From assembly GCA_027943335.1 (NCBI GenBank), contig BSBK01006754.1, positions 1,020,001-1,084,000 of the forward strand: a DNA stretch of 64,000 bases, read 5' to 3'. The notes under the pieces are model-generated. The model saw nothing but the letters and a program-made list of their open reading frames with translations. It was not told the DNA's origin and searched no databases. This document shows, one piece after another, positions 48,634 to 59,909 of this stretch. Source of the stretch: Chamaecyparis obtusa (taxonomy: Eukaryota > Streptophyta > Pinopsida > Cupressales > Cupressaceae). Both the position numbers and the translations under genes were made by a program. Every line of letters begins with the position of its first letter. Position 1 is the stretch's first letter.

Positions 48634-49851
48634 TGTTGGAAATATAATATGGGAAGTGAGATACTAAGAGGGGGGGTGAATCAGATATCTACTATTTATT
48701 CCACTTTGACATGATTTCACTTGCATATCAGAAACATGAATATTAATATTGAAATAGATCTAACAATCTAATCTTCATCCTTGAAATTAAAACATAACAT
48801 AAAGATTTTGGCTACCTAGAAACCCTTGAAATGTAAAACTAGGGTGGGGATGACACCCAAAAATATTCACTATTGTAGTATTAAAGTTTGCATGTTAGGG
48901 CTACAAAGTTTGATCATAAACTGATGATCTATCTTGTGAGGGATCTTCCCTATTAAGAGCTTAAAGACATATACAATCTACCTTAGTAAAAGGATTTAAA
49001 ATTACAATAAAGTAAGCACTCCATTATGAGATTTACATAGGCCTTTTAGGACCACTCTATTAAGATATTTACCCTGATTCACCTGCTAAAATATCTCAGT
49101 ACCTAATCCTTCAATTTTCACTATGATGCTGATAACAGATATTCTCCTTCCAATACTAGTTTGATCTCCTCAATCAAATATATCTCTATTATGCCCTTCA
49201 TTTCTTTTCTTGATCACTTTGACTGATCTCTACCTATATCAAAATACTTCTCTATATTGTATATGAGATCACCATCATTCCATTCATACACATACTATAT
49301 TTTAAGGTTTAAGATCTCATCTTATATAGACAACAAAACAAACTCCTTTATCAAGATCAACAATCTATATTATCTATATATGTCTCTTAAGCATTCCCTA
49401 AATTTGATAGTCTACATAGCTTACATAGGGATTAATGATTATAAATATAAGGCATAATCACCTCTATGATTTCCTCAACAAGCATTAAATATTATATATA
49501 TGTCAGCCAAAATAGTTAACCTAAGTGTTTGTGCCATTACAAACACATATGTCAAATCTGGCTTGCTCGGAATATGAAGTCTATGACACTTGACATTAGT
49601 TGTTCTTCATATACTGGTGCTCAACACTGACACTTCCATACAACTCGACATAAACTACTCAACTATTACTAAAATACTCGGTGACCATTGTCTTTCTCGG
49701 TAGTAAATATTGCTTGTTAAATGTACAAGATACAAGTCTAGACATAACTCGACCTTACATGCTGACTTAGTCATGGTGATGACTGACCAACATTTCCTAG
49801 GAAATGACTAAGTGCTAGACACTAATGGAGAACAAAACTTAGGGATCAACA
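48634..49851 (-). repeat. 5' LTR of X-A (1218 bp)
   Basis: Copy of 3993-5211 with scattered substitutions. Plus-strand ends are TGTTGGAAAT and GATCAACA. AAAG follows at 49852-49855. Confidence 0.85.
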
Positions 49852-49855
49852 AAAG

Positions 49856-52128
49856 GTACATTACTACTAATTTCTTCAATTAATTGATTAGTAGTAACAA
49901 ACTCATCTACTATTACTTCTTCATTGATAGGCTCTTGAGCTTATTGTTCCTCATCATCATCATCCATTGGTTCATCTTATTTCTCCAATTCCTTCTTTAC
50001 GATGTCAAGAGTCTTTGCATAAATTGGTTGAGATTCATCAATGAGTATTTTGCATACTCTACTCCTTGTTTAGAGTTTTGGCCTTAGAAATATAATTGTA
50101 CTCTTCACAACTTTAACTAGTAATTCAGGTTCTAGTTCTACCAAAGCTTGCTCCAACATCTCTTTATCTTCTTTTAGGGTATACCTTTATCTAGCATCAA
50201 TCTTCTTGAATAATGTATCTTGTATCATTTTATGTAGCTCACTAGGCCCTTTGCTGAATTTTTTCATGTTGTATATAATATCTTCTTCAATATTTTTCTT
50301 ATCCCCAGCATTAAATTTTTCATACCATCCATTGCCTTAGTGATTCTACCATATTCTCTAATTTCTTTAACTATGTTGTTTGTAGTATTAGATCTCCTAA
50401 TCACTGGTTTGATTGATTTCTCAGTTTTCATGCCTACAACCTTTGATTTCTCACCACTGGCCCTCAAATTTTCTTGGTCTTATCAAATTCAATTTTAGCT
50501 TCTTCTTCCTCTATTGTATCTTTCTTCTTACTCTTATTTTTAGTCTCTTTGTAACTATGAGTTACACTCATCTTTCTCTTGTAAGTACTCTACTTAGTTT
50601 CAGGTTCCTTCTCCTTTTTATTAACCACTTTTGCTTCAATATGAATGGTTATTTTCCTCCTTGATTGTGTTCTAGTAACAAGGGAAGGAGTTTCCTTTAA
50701 TATTGTATAACTTCTAGTTACCCTTTTTGTAGCCTTACTAATTGTAGAAGATACAACCTCTACCTCTATTTCTTCTCTAGCAGTACTAGAAGTACCAACT
50801 TCTTCACTTAAAAAATTCTTCCTTATCTTATCCATCATTTATTTGGTAATTCCACTCTTCTTCTCAAAGTCATCAACTATTTTCCTCACTCTTCTCTCTA
50901 TTAGCGGTTTCATAAGCTATGAGTGTATTTTTAGATAGGTTTCTTCATAAGTACCAAATATGGGTGTACTTGCATCAATCGGTTTAGATAGTAACTCATC
51001 AGCATGGAGTGATATGATATCACCATCTACCTCATATCTCATCCGTAGAGCCCAAGAGGTTCTTGGTTGTACCACTTGCATTGTGCATGAATCAGTATAC
51101 ACAATAAAACAAATTTCCTCTTTGTACTCCAAAATATCAGTTGGGATCCTTTCCCTCTCATATATTCATTTCTGAAAATATTTGAAATAACCCCACATGA
51201 CACTAGTAAATTTATTTCTTAACATCCTTATGCATTCCCTAATATGCACTACTACCGGTTTGTCAATTGACCACTAAACATTACCAATACCAAGGTAATA
51301 ATTCTGCAAGTAGAGAAATATACATACCAAGACTGAGTCATATTTGAAAACTTGTTTCTTATCCTTCTTGATTCTCTCCATGTTGACAAAGAACTAACTT
51401 CTCATGACCTCACATAGGTCATACTATGCATTATCCTTCACCATATGGTATGTGGCATGAATACCTCCACCAAGAACATTGTTCAATTGGCTTGATTGAT
51501 ATACCTTGTAATCAATTATCATAGATGCAAACTTGACCTTGATATCTTCAATATCATTGATAGTCATGGCTCGTTGATCTTGTCTTGACTTTGTTAGATG
51601 TGTAACTTCATCTACAGGGATCGACCTCAAAATAGGTAAGCTATCAGTCACAAATAAACCAGTTACTATGTGAATGATCTCCTTATTTGTCTTGTATAGC
51701 CTATCCAACTAGATAAATTCATTGTTCACTTGACTCAACATATATCTAACCCATTTGACTTCAAGATCATCAGGTAGGTCAATGATATAGGTCAAACCTT
51801 TTTCCCCCAAATTCTTGTGTTCTCCCTTCAATCTAGAGTCAAAGTTACATAGTTTGGTATATCCATTGAAGATATAATTGGAACCAAGATATTCAACCTT
51901 ACAATGGATAAATTATCTTATGTATTTGGTCAATAGAACACTATGAGGTATTGAAGATAAAGCACTTGCACAATCATTCTCCACCGCATTCATAGGATGT
52001 AATTTGAAAACTAGCCTCAGTTCATTAATAAATTTCAACCAACACAAAAGTGTCCATAATACCAACAATAATTTTCTTTGTAAAGGAAATAATAGAACCA
52101 CAACACAAAGAAATAAATATTTACTCAC
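49856..52128 (-). pseudogene. Element B ORF2, N-terminal and middle part
   Basis: Coding remnant on the minus strand, homologous by protein to X and Y ORF2 and broken by many stops and shifts. It reads NDCASALSSIPHSVLLTKYI (near 51950, matching LNRALSSILENVLMMNDIRS in X-C), then LPDDLEVKWVRYML. Next are YKVYQSSQLNNVLGGGIHAT (matching the X YQSSRL and Y MIHATY blocks) and EEICFIVYTDSCTMQVVQPR, then ALRMRYEVDGD, LLSKPIDA and FGTYEE (50917-51132). A lysine-rich linker and an acidic stretch lead to the X-A insertion point. Nucleotide similarity to X and Y is low, so B is a third family. Start codon not assigned. Confidence 0.7.
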
Positions 52129-52450
52129 CGATTAGGGTTCTTTGATCACCACTTCAATCTTAGCATAAGATCACAACAAACAATCTCAATCACTTCAAAT
52201 CACCTTATAATCGCTCAAAAATTCTCCACATAGATCTTAGAATGCCATGTGACAAATGATCTTCACTTTTGTCCTTTTATAACATTACACTCAATACAAT
52301 GGTCAAATAGTAACCACTTGCAACTGGTTAAAACATCAAATGGTCAGAATTCCATAAAAATCATTATGTGGTCACATAGAATTGTGTGATCAAAAGTGTG
52401 ACACACTTTTATGAACCATTACACTTGAGAGAATCCATGGAAGAGTAAAT
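52129..52450. other. Non-coding stretch upstream of B ORF2
   Basis: AT-rich, no coding signal. It probably corresponds to the ORF1-ORF2 spacer of element B, ending near the junction with the next element. The exact junction is not visible. Confidence 0.35.
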
Positions 52451-55270
52451 CTCAAGAAGCGGCTCATAGCTTCCTAGTTGAAGCAAGTTTAATCCTTCTC
52501 ATGATGCTCATCAAATTGGTATAGAGGATTAGTGACTTGACTACTCCACAATGGAAGACTCAAAGTACAAGAATGAAGCTAAGATGAAAGAATGTAAGCT
52601 AAGAATGAGAGATTGAGATAAGAATGGATGCAAGAAATTAGTATTCTAGAATGAGAATGCAAGAGCTATGCTATGAATAAATTCAAGAAATAAACTAGAT
52701 TAACAATGTATGATTAAGCTAGAAATGAAGCTAAGTTAAGAATTGAAATGACAAGATTACTCTAAGAATATAAGAAAGATAGAATGCAAGAATGACAAGA
52801 ATGCAAGATTATAAAAAAGTAGGGACCGTTGAGCAACAGAAGAGCTTCCTCTTAAAGGAATTGCCTCAAGAATGGAGGGTGGAGATTAAGAGGCAAAAGA
52901 TTGAGTGGCTATGATGAAGAGGAAAAAGGAGATACAAGGAGATGAAAGGTTAGCTATAGATGAGTGGTGAGGATTAAGAGGCAAAAGGGAAATGTTAGGT
53001 AGAATAAGACAAAATAGCATTTTTAAAAGCAAAAATCTCTTTTAGTTGCTACTTAATCAAGATTAAGTATGTGCACACATGTGACTGTGTTCTTTTCATA
53101 AAAAGTATAGGAAATTTATATTAAAAGTAAGGTTATAGAAATTAAATAAATATGCAAGCTCTAGAAATTAGACCATAGTATAAGCTTGATATAAGATTTT
53201 TTATTTAATTATGCAAAGGGGATTTTAAGAGTTACTCTTCATAATGATGCCTAGAAAATTTATCATTTGATAAAAAAGGGGGGTCAAGTTCTACTAGACC
53301 AATTTTAGGTGATTACATGTGCCCCTCTTTGACTAATGTATGAGTGATCTAGGAACACATTGATTCAAAGAGTCATGATGTCAAGAGAGTTGATAGAGAT
53401 CTATCTCTGAACCTGATTGAACGAAGACCAATAAGAAAGATGAGAATATCTAGCCCGATATGAAGTGATGAGACTGAATATCTATCCAAGGAGATTGAGA
53501 TAGCTAATCATCTAAGATATAATACCAGATTGATATGGATCTTAATGAACCTGATATGCCCCAAGAGATCAAAAAAATGTATATCTGAGTGAACTCATAT
53601 GAAGCGATGAATTTTAGATGCCTTGAGTGATGATGTTTTAGTCCTGATTGATTTGATCGATTTAAAATTTGGTTCAATTACTAGATTTTCATATTAGAAG
53701 ATATGATTGACAAAAATATTTTTTTTATTGTCATGCCCCTTGGGGATCAAAATGGAAATGAGGTACAAGGAGAAAAGATCAGCCTCAAAAGTCCAAGAAA
53801 AGGAAGGTGGAAGCAAGAGGGAACCGATAGCGTCATTGGTCAACTTTTCTTAATAAGGTTTGGAATTTCAATTTTGATCCCAAAAATAGCATCAAAATAA
53901 TAAGTTTACAGTAAAATGCCTTGGCGGAGAGAAAGGAAGGAGTGAAAATGAAGTATAGCTCAAGGGAACTAGTGATGCAAAGCTAGATATAGCCCTAGAA
54001 TGAAATGAAACCTAAGATACAAGAGTATTCAAGTCATTGATCTAGTAAGCATAAGTTTTCATCATTTGAGCCTTTGGGACATTGGAGGTTAGTACAACCT
54101 TCACTGGTGTGAGAGTGACCATGGAGATATGTATATGACCTTATCAGATAAGATGTAGGAAACATACGTAAGCATCGAGACATAAGTTTCAAGATGACCC
54201 GAACATGGTTTCCAAGTTAATGTTGTAAAATAACACCTGTATCAAAGTACAATCTGCCAAGATAACTAGGAGTGTCATTGTACATGCTACACATAAGAAA
54301 CAAACAAGGAGATAATTCCAACCTCACCTAAGTATCCAAATAAAGAGGGTTGAGGTATATGTGGCATTCCAATCATGATGGAGGATCTTACCACAGACAC
54401 CTAGTTTATGAGACATCTTAGGATCATTGAAATCACACCACAAGAAGAAATTAAATACAAAGACGGTATGCCCCAATTATGAATCTCTAGTCAAGTAGAC
54501 ATCATCGAGCGACCTTAGAAGACATTTTAAGAAAAAGTCAATGATAAAAGACAACACACAATAAATTGTTCAACATATCTCAGTCATTTTCAGTTTTCTA
54601 AGATGTAATTTGGTGTTGGGTGTTAAGGAATGTCTTTGTGCTAGTTTCAAAGTGCAAGTGCATAGTGAAAGATAGTGCAAGATCTGATATGTGTTGAGAA
54701 ATGCAACGATGTCTAGATGGGTAGTGTTAAGAAACACTAAAGGATTGAGATGTTGAGAAACACCGAGAAGTATCAATTATAAAGTGTCCAATGGAAAGGA
54801 CTGATAAACTGACTCAAGTTAAGCTCAAAATATTGACCATGTGATAAAGCACTGATATCTTAGAGATGTGTACAATTGCCTCTAGAAAGAAGATAAGAAC
54901 CGAGGACAAGACTAAGACTAGTTCCAGCCCAAGATGACACAAGGAAATAGAGAGTGAGATGGATGGAAGGACAAGATCTCAGCCACATGTTGATAGATGG
55001 AGCATTGATTACAACTAGTATCTATTTTCTAGGTTTTCACCACTTGTACATTATTACTATTTTTCTACAAGGTGCCTGTTTCCAGGTTTTCACCAAGGCA
55101 CGATTTTTTCTTTTTCAATTTTTTGTTCTTTTTGTATTTTTTTATATTTGATTTTTTTATTGATGCATCAAGACACCTGTTTCTAGGTTTTCACCAAGAT
55201 GATCATTTTTTCAAGACATTTTACAATTTTTAGGATTTTTTCAGGACTGTATATGCTTTTTAAGAATTTT
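52451..55270 (-). repeat. LTR-like segment of a second Tat element (ends approximate)
   Basis: Diverged from the LTR at 11062-14840, but sharing its landmarks in the same order. These are ATTACATGTGCCCCTCTTTGA near 53314 (compare about 12399), CAGATTGATATGGATCTTAA near 53527 (compare about 12890), and repeated AGGTTTTCACCA at 55030-55200 (compare 14590-14790). Between these, similarity is patchy. A distinct Tat subfamily. Confidence 0.65.
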
Positions 55271-56725
55271 TTAGGATCATAGATTGTTGTATAGGAAGCA
55301 GAGTATCTAGAGTTGTTGTAGATGAAGAGTGTTGAGAGGCTCTTTGAGAACATAGCTATTTGTAGTTGCCAGCTGAGAAGCTTTAGAACTAGATGCTATA
55401 GTAGTGATAGAAGGATCCATTCAACAATGTCCTATTGTCAAGAGTTTCGTAGCCAAGGAAAGATCATTCAAATGAGATCCAAAAATATCCTTGTAGATAT
55501 CTCATAACACTTTTTTAGATTCCTCACATTCTAAACACCTAAGGAGAGTACCATCAAGATGTTTCTGAAGCAAGTCATTAGTAATGAGTAGATACTAGTG
55601 TGCACTTATGGGAAGGAAATAATGGAGTGGAGAGTAGCATGAGGTATGAGAGGTAATGATGGTGTGAAGAGTTTGAGAGTGAACTGAGGTAGAGGAAGAA
55701 GATGGAAAAATTGATTTTGAATTTATATCCAAGTCTTTTAACTTGGGAATCCACATAACCTTTGATAGTTTTTGACTTTGAGATGCTTTTGATTTCAATT
55801 TGATGATGGATTTTCAAATCCACATTTTCTTTGATTTTCTTCATTTCTTTTTGGAGAACCCTTGTGGTCTCTTCAGTGTTTTTTTTTCCTCTGTAGTCAC
55901 ATGTTTATTAGATAGGACATAGTGATCTTTGTATGTAAGTGGATTCTCATATTTTTTATTTTTATGTTGCACATCCAAATTTCTTCTAGAAGACTCAGGA
56001 ATTATGGATGAATGAGGTTGATATGACTAGTTTAGATGAAGAGATGGATGAGAAGTGATCCTACCACTTGATTCAGGAAGGATGAGGGAAAAGGGCTCAA
56101 TAGGTTCAAGTGAAAAGACATCTATATCATCCTCATTGTTCATGAATGAATTAGAGAGATCAAGAAATTTATCTTCCATAGAGTGTTGTCAATCATGAGT
56201 TATTCTAGAAGAGTTAGAGGAGTTTAGATGAGTATTATGAGAATCTAACATGGACGGTCTATTCCAAGAACTAAGTCCCTCTTCAGGTGGGAGAAGTACA
56301 TGAATACAAACCAACTCAATCCTAGACCTTCCTAGGTTTCATGAAGCTATCATAGGATGAGGTCTTATATACCCATGATTTTCTTGATTAGCTGAAGTAT
56401 TGCTTTGAGTAGATGGCCTAGGAGCTCTACGAATGATTTCCATAGAAGGATGAAAAGGATCTTCATCATCAGCTTGATCTTGTGAATTAGAGCTTTCTCC
56501 TCTTTCAAAGTTTGTAGTAGGAGCATATTTGTGTATGGCATCATATTGTATTTCCATTGTAGCATCTAATAGTGAATCCCACTCATATTCATAAGAGTTT
56601 GTTTCACTATTGTGATATTGCCTGATGTAATTAGTTAGAGACATTGTAGGAGGTAAATTTTTATCGTCACTTTATTCTGACATAGGAGGTATAGTTTTAG
56701 TAGCAAGATATTGCTCAGCAGCAGG
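55271..56725 (-). pseudogene. Internally deleted Tat-like coding remnant
   Basis: On the minus strand an integrase N-terminal phrase (LLITNDLLQKHLDGTLLRCL, near 55540-55600) and GSHLNDLSLATKLL lead almost directly into the integrase tail (ASSSKASQLATTN, then EPLNTLHLQQL, 55310-55400). The catalytic core is therefore missing. Upstream, polar sequence with a 101-codon open stretch (56339-56644, from MSLTNYIRQYHNSETNSYEY) resembles a gag N-terminus or spacer more than an enzyme. No protease, RT or RNase H text was found. It ends where the X-C LTR begins. Confidence 0.55.
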
Positions 56726-57945
56726 TGTAGATCTCTATAGTTTTGTTGACTATTAGTGACTCACACTTAGTCATATATCTAGGCAATGATGGTCGGTCAT
56801 CACTATGATTGAGTCATTATGTAAAGGCCGAGCTATGTAATGTTTACTTACCAAGCAGTAGTACTACTGAGTAAACTTATGGTCACTATGTATTGTAGTA
56901 GTATACCAAGTCTAGTTCTACCCAGTCTTGTATACAATGATTACCGAGCACCAGAGTTATCAACATATGCTGAGTACAGTGAATGTCATGTATCAGAAAC
57001 TGCATTTTTTGAGTTAGCTAGAGAATGACATAAGAGTTTGTTTTGGCACGATGATCGAGGTAAATAGTTTTGGCTGACATCCATGTTTTGTGTTTTGTCT
57101 ATTGAGATAATTACAGAGACAATTACGCATCTACTTAGTAATCATTGATCTCTATGTTATACCTAGAGCCAATTAGAAATTAGTAAGACATAAGCAGCAA
57201 AAGGAATTAATCTAAGCTATAGATCTTGAATAACTAAAATGTTTTTGTTGATTATATAAGGTCAAGATCTTAACCCTAAAATGTAGTAGCAAGGCACAAC
57301 AAATGTGAAGGGTATAAGCAGATAGGTATGAATCAAAAAAGGGAAGTATTTAGAGATAGAGTTCAGTGACCGAGCTAAGTAGTGAAAGCATAGAAAAGAG
57401 ATAGATCTGATAAATGAGATCAACATCACACAGTAAAGAAAAGATCTGTTATCCGCATACAATGCAAACCAAAAGATCGGGTACTAAGACATTCTAGCTA
57501 GTGTATCAAGGTAAATCTCTTAACTGAGTAGTCCTAACAAAAATTTTGTAATCTCTTAACCGAGTGCTTACTTTATTGTAAGTTTCAAATCCTTTTACAA
57601 GGTAGACTGTATAAGTCTTTTAGCTTTTAACAGAGCAGACCCCTCATAAGGTAGATCAAGTTTTGATCAAATTTTGTAAGCCCTAATAGGAAAATTTATT
57701 ACTGTAGTAGTGAAGATTTGTGGGTGTCATCCCCACCCTAGTTTTACCTTTCAAGGGTTTCTGGGTAACCAAAATCTTTGTGTTTTGAATGGTTCCATGG
57801 ATAATGTTTTAGTTTGTTAGTCATTTGATTATGTTTAAAATGGGTGATGCTAAAAAAAAGTTTTATTCATATGTGAATGGTTTAGTAGGTGATTTCTAAT
57901 TCACCCCCCCTCTCAGTATCACATTTCCTAATTATATTTCCAACA
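56726..57945 (+). repeat. X-C 5' LTR (1220 bp)
   Basis: TGTAGATCTC at the start and CCAACA at the end. The first 350 bp carry repeated CCGAG or decayed CTGAG/CCAAG motifs. The later part has TAACAGAG and TTACAAGG repeats, a GTGGGTGTCATCCCCACC box at about 57720, and CACCCCCCCTCTCAGTATC near 57903. Confidence 0.9.
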
Positions 57946-57946
57946 A

Positions 57947-57959
57947 TTGGTATCAGAGC
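57947..57959 (+). other. X-C primer-binding site
   Basis: TTGGTATCAGAGC, one base after the LTR; the clearest initiator-Met-type site in the window. Confidence 0.85.
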
Positions 57960-58009
57960 TGCAACGTTTCTCATAAGAAGTCTAACCACTTGAAGAAAAA
58001 GATCTTGAG

Positions 58010-59358
58010 ATGGAAGTCTATAAACTAGGAAAGGTCATAGAGAATCAGAAGATTGATGTATAGCTACCATTACAACAACTGGAAGCAGCCAGAGGTGAAC
58101 TAAAGAAATCCTTGAGCAAAAGTAGAGAAATTGCTATTTAGCAAAATGAATCACACTATCAAGAAGAAGATATCACTAGATTATTTGACAATGGAAATAC
58201 TGCAAAAACTAATAAAGCCATAAAAGAGCTACTGGAGAAGAATACCATACTGAATGATGACATCAAAAATCTAAAGAGAGAACAAGAGATTCAATCTGTT
58301 AGACTTTGTGAAGTTGTTGAACAAAAAAAGAAAGCTGAAGATGACAAGATAATGGTTGAAGAAGACAAAAGACAAATGGAAATAAGACTGGATGAAAGGA
58401 CAAGCGACATGCAGAGGTTGACAAATAATCAACTGGACATGGTAAATCAACTACTACTGGTTAATCAAGAGTTGGGCAGGAAAGATATGAAATCAACTAA
58501 CTGAGATCTTAGAATGATCAATTAAAGTATGAACTTAAAACTAAAAAGGAAATAAATGAAAGGATGAACAAACCTAATGAAGCTGCAAAATATTTTGAAG
58601 AACTGTTAAGGTCACCTAGAAGATCTGATGATAGATCTGGACTTGGACTAAATGAACATGCTTCATCTACTGAAGAAGGAGAATCATCAAAGAATGGAGA
58701 AAAAAAGAATGCAAAACCACAGAACAACAAGCCCACATGCCATCACTATGGAAAGCTAGGACATACAGCCAACATATATAGAAGTAAACATGGTACATTT
58801 GACTCTAAACTAAAGTTCAATGGACATTGCTTTAACTATAAGAAACATGGACATCAGGCACATGAATGTAGGTTTAAGGTCATTTACCCACCTACTTCAC
58901 CTAAGTTTCAAGGCAATTGTTTCAACTGTCAGAAGTATGGGCATAGAGCATTTGAATGTAGGTCTAAACCTAGATGGTCATCAAATGAATAGACTAAGTC
59001 ACCTATGAAGAACAACTCATACAACTGGGATTACAACACATGGTACAATTGTCATTATTGTGGAAAATATGGACACATTGGAGAAAATTGCATGAAGACT
59101 CATTTCAGAGGAAGATCCAAAAGCTGGATGACTGGAAGAATGGTGTGTTACAAATGTAATAAGATAGGTCATCTTAAGAAAGACTATAGATCACCTATGC
59201 CGAGCAATAATCAAAATCAAAATGAAGATATCCATGAAAATTTGAAAAACCAAATGGACAAGACATGGAAAAAGAAAGAAGAAGGAAGCACTAGTGAAAC
59301 TGGCACATCTGAGGTCACCCAATCTGATGGATCAAGTGATCATACTTCTTCTAATTAA
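58010..59358 (+). pseudogene. X-C ORF1: coiled coil with five zinc knuckles
   Basis: Gag-like. The ATG at 58010 begins MEVYKLGKVIENQKI. About 165 residues of charged coiled coil follow, with NTILNDDIKNLKREQEIQS and RLTNNQLDMVNQLLLVNQEL. A frameshift near 58500 leads to NEAAKYFEELLRSPRRSDD. Five knuckle-like units come next: CHHYGKLGHTANIY, CFNYKKHGHQAHEC, CFNCQKYGHRAFEC, CHYCGKYGHIGENC and CYKCNKIGHLKKDY. The first, second and last have cysteine-to-tyrosine changes. The tail ends with EVTQSDGSSDHTSSN and TAA at 59356-59358. Plant LTR-element gag proteins usually have one or two knuckles. Likely binds the element RNA, by analogy with gag. Confidence 0.8.
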
Positions 59359-59909
59359 GCATATAAGGTATGTTTGGAGCTGCATATTGCAAAGCTTTAT
59401 TTTACATCAATTCTTAACATGAAGACTAAGTAGAAGTCCAATCTGCATAATTAAAGATGCATTAGGACACATCTAAGAAAAACAAAAAATTTATTTTGAT
59501 GTCGAGTGATAGTATTCTGACTAAGATATCAGCATATGTCGAGCACCTATTATGGCTGAGATGCTATATGTACCAATTTGTGTCGTAATGGTTATTTTGA
59601 TTGAGTTTATGTTAACTAAGGTTAGCATGAGTTAGCCGAGACAGTTGTATTCCACTTACAAATTCTATATGGAGCATTTATGAGGCCCTAACTTCACTTT
59701 TCAGAATCTATAAAGTGGAAATTTTATGTTCATTTCATTTCACCTAGTGATTTGAGATTTATTGGAGTGATTTCAAGTGTGAACAATCAGTATATCAAGC
59801 TAATTCTGAATCTCTACAGTGTGCCATCGGCAAAAATCATTTGCAAGATACTTACGAGAAAAAGGTACATACCGAGCAAACATTTCTTTCCAAAGTTTTA
59901 TAATTTGAA
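59359..59909 (+). other. X-C spacer between ORF1 and ORF2
   Basis: About 550 bp, AT-rich, with no coding signal. It could hold a splice acceptor or internal promoter for ORF2, but none is evident. Confidence 0.45.

Larger units (their letters stand above)
3993..49851 (-). mobile_element. Element X-A: pol-less two-ORF LTR retrotransposon, outer bounds with two nested insertions
   Basis: Minus-strand element with LTRs of 1219 bp (3993-5211) and 1218 bp (48634-49851), both bounded by TGTTG and CAACA-type ends. After removing the chromovirus (6639-29975) and the copia element (33931-48130), about 8.3 kb remain. In element order these are the 5' LTR, primer-binding site, ORF1 (coiled coil plus zinc knuckles), ORF2 (unknown long protein), purine tract and 3' LTR. 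No pol genes were found in any remaining piece. The pieces join in register with the intact-layout copy X-C at 56726 onward, which supports the reconstruction. Confidence 0.8.
49852..52450 (-). mobile_element. Element B, right part (end approximate)
   Basis: Continues element B on the far side of X-A. It contains the N-terminal and middle part of ORF2, then about 300 bp without coding signal. ORF1, the primer site and the 5' LTR of B are absent. Around 52450 the sequence changes to Tat-like LTR text, so B appears truncated there. Confidence 0.55.
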
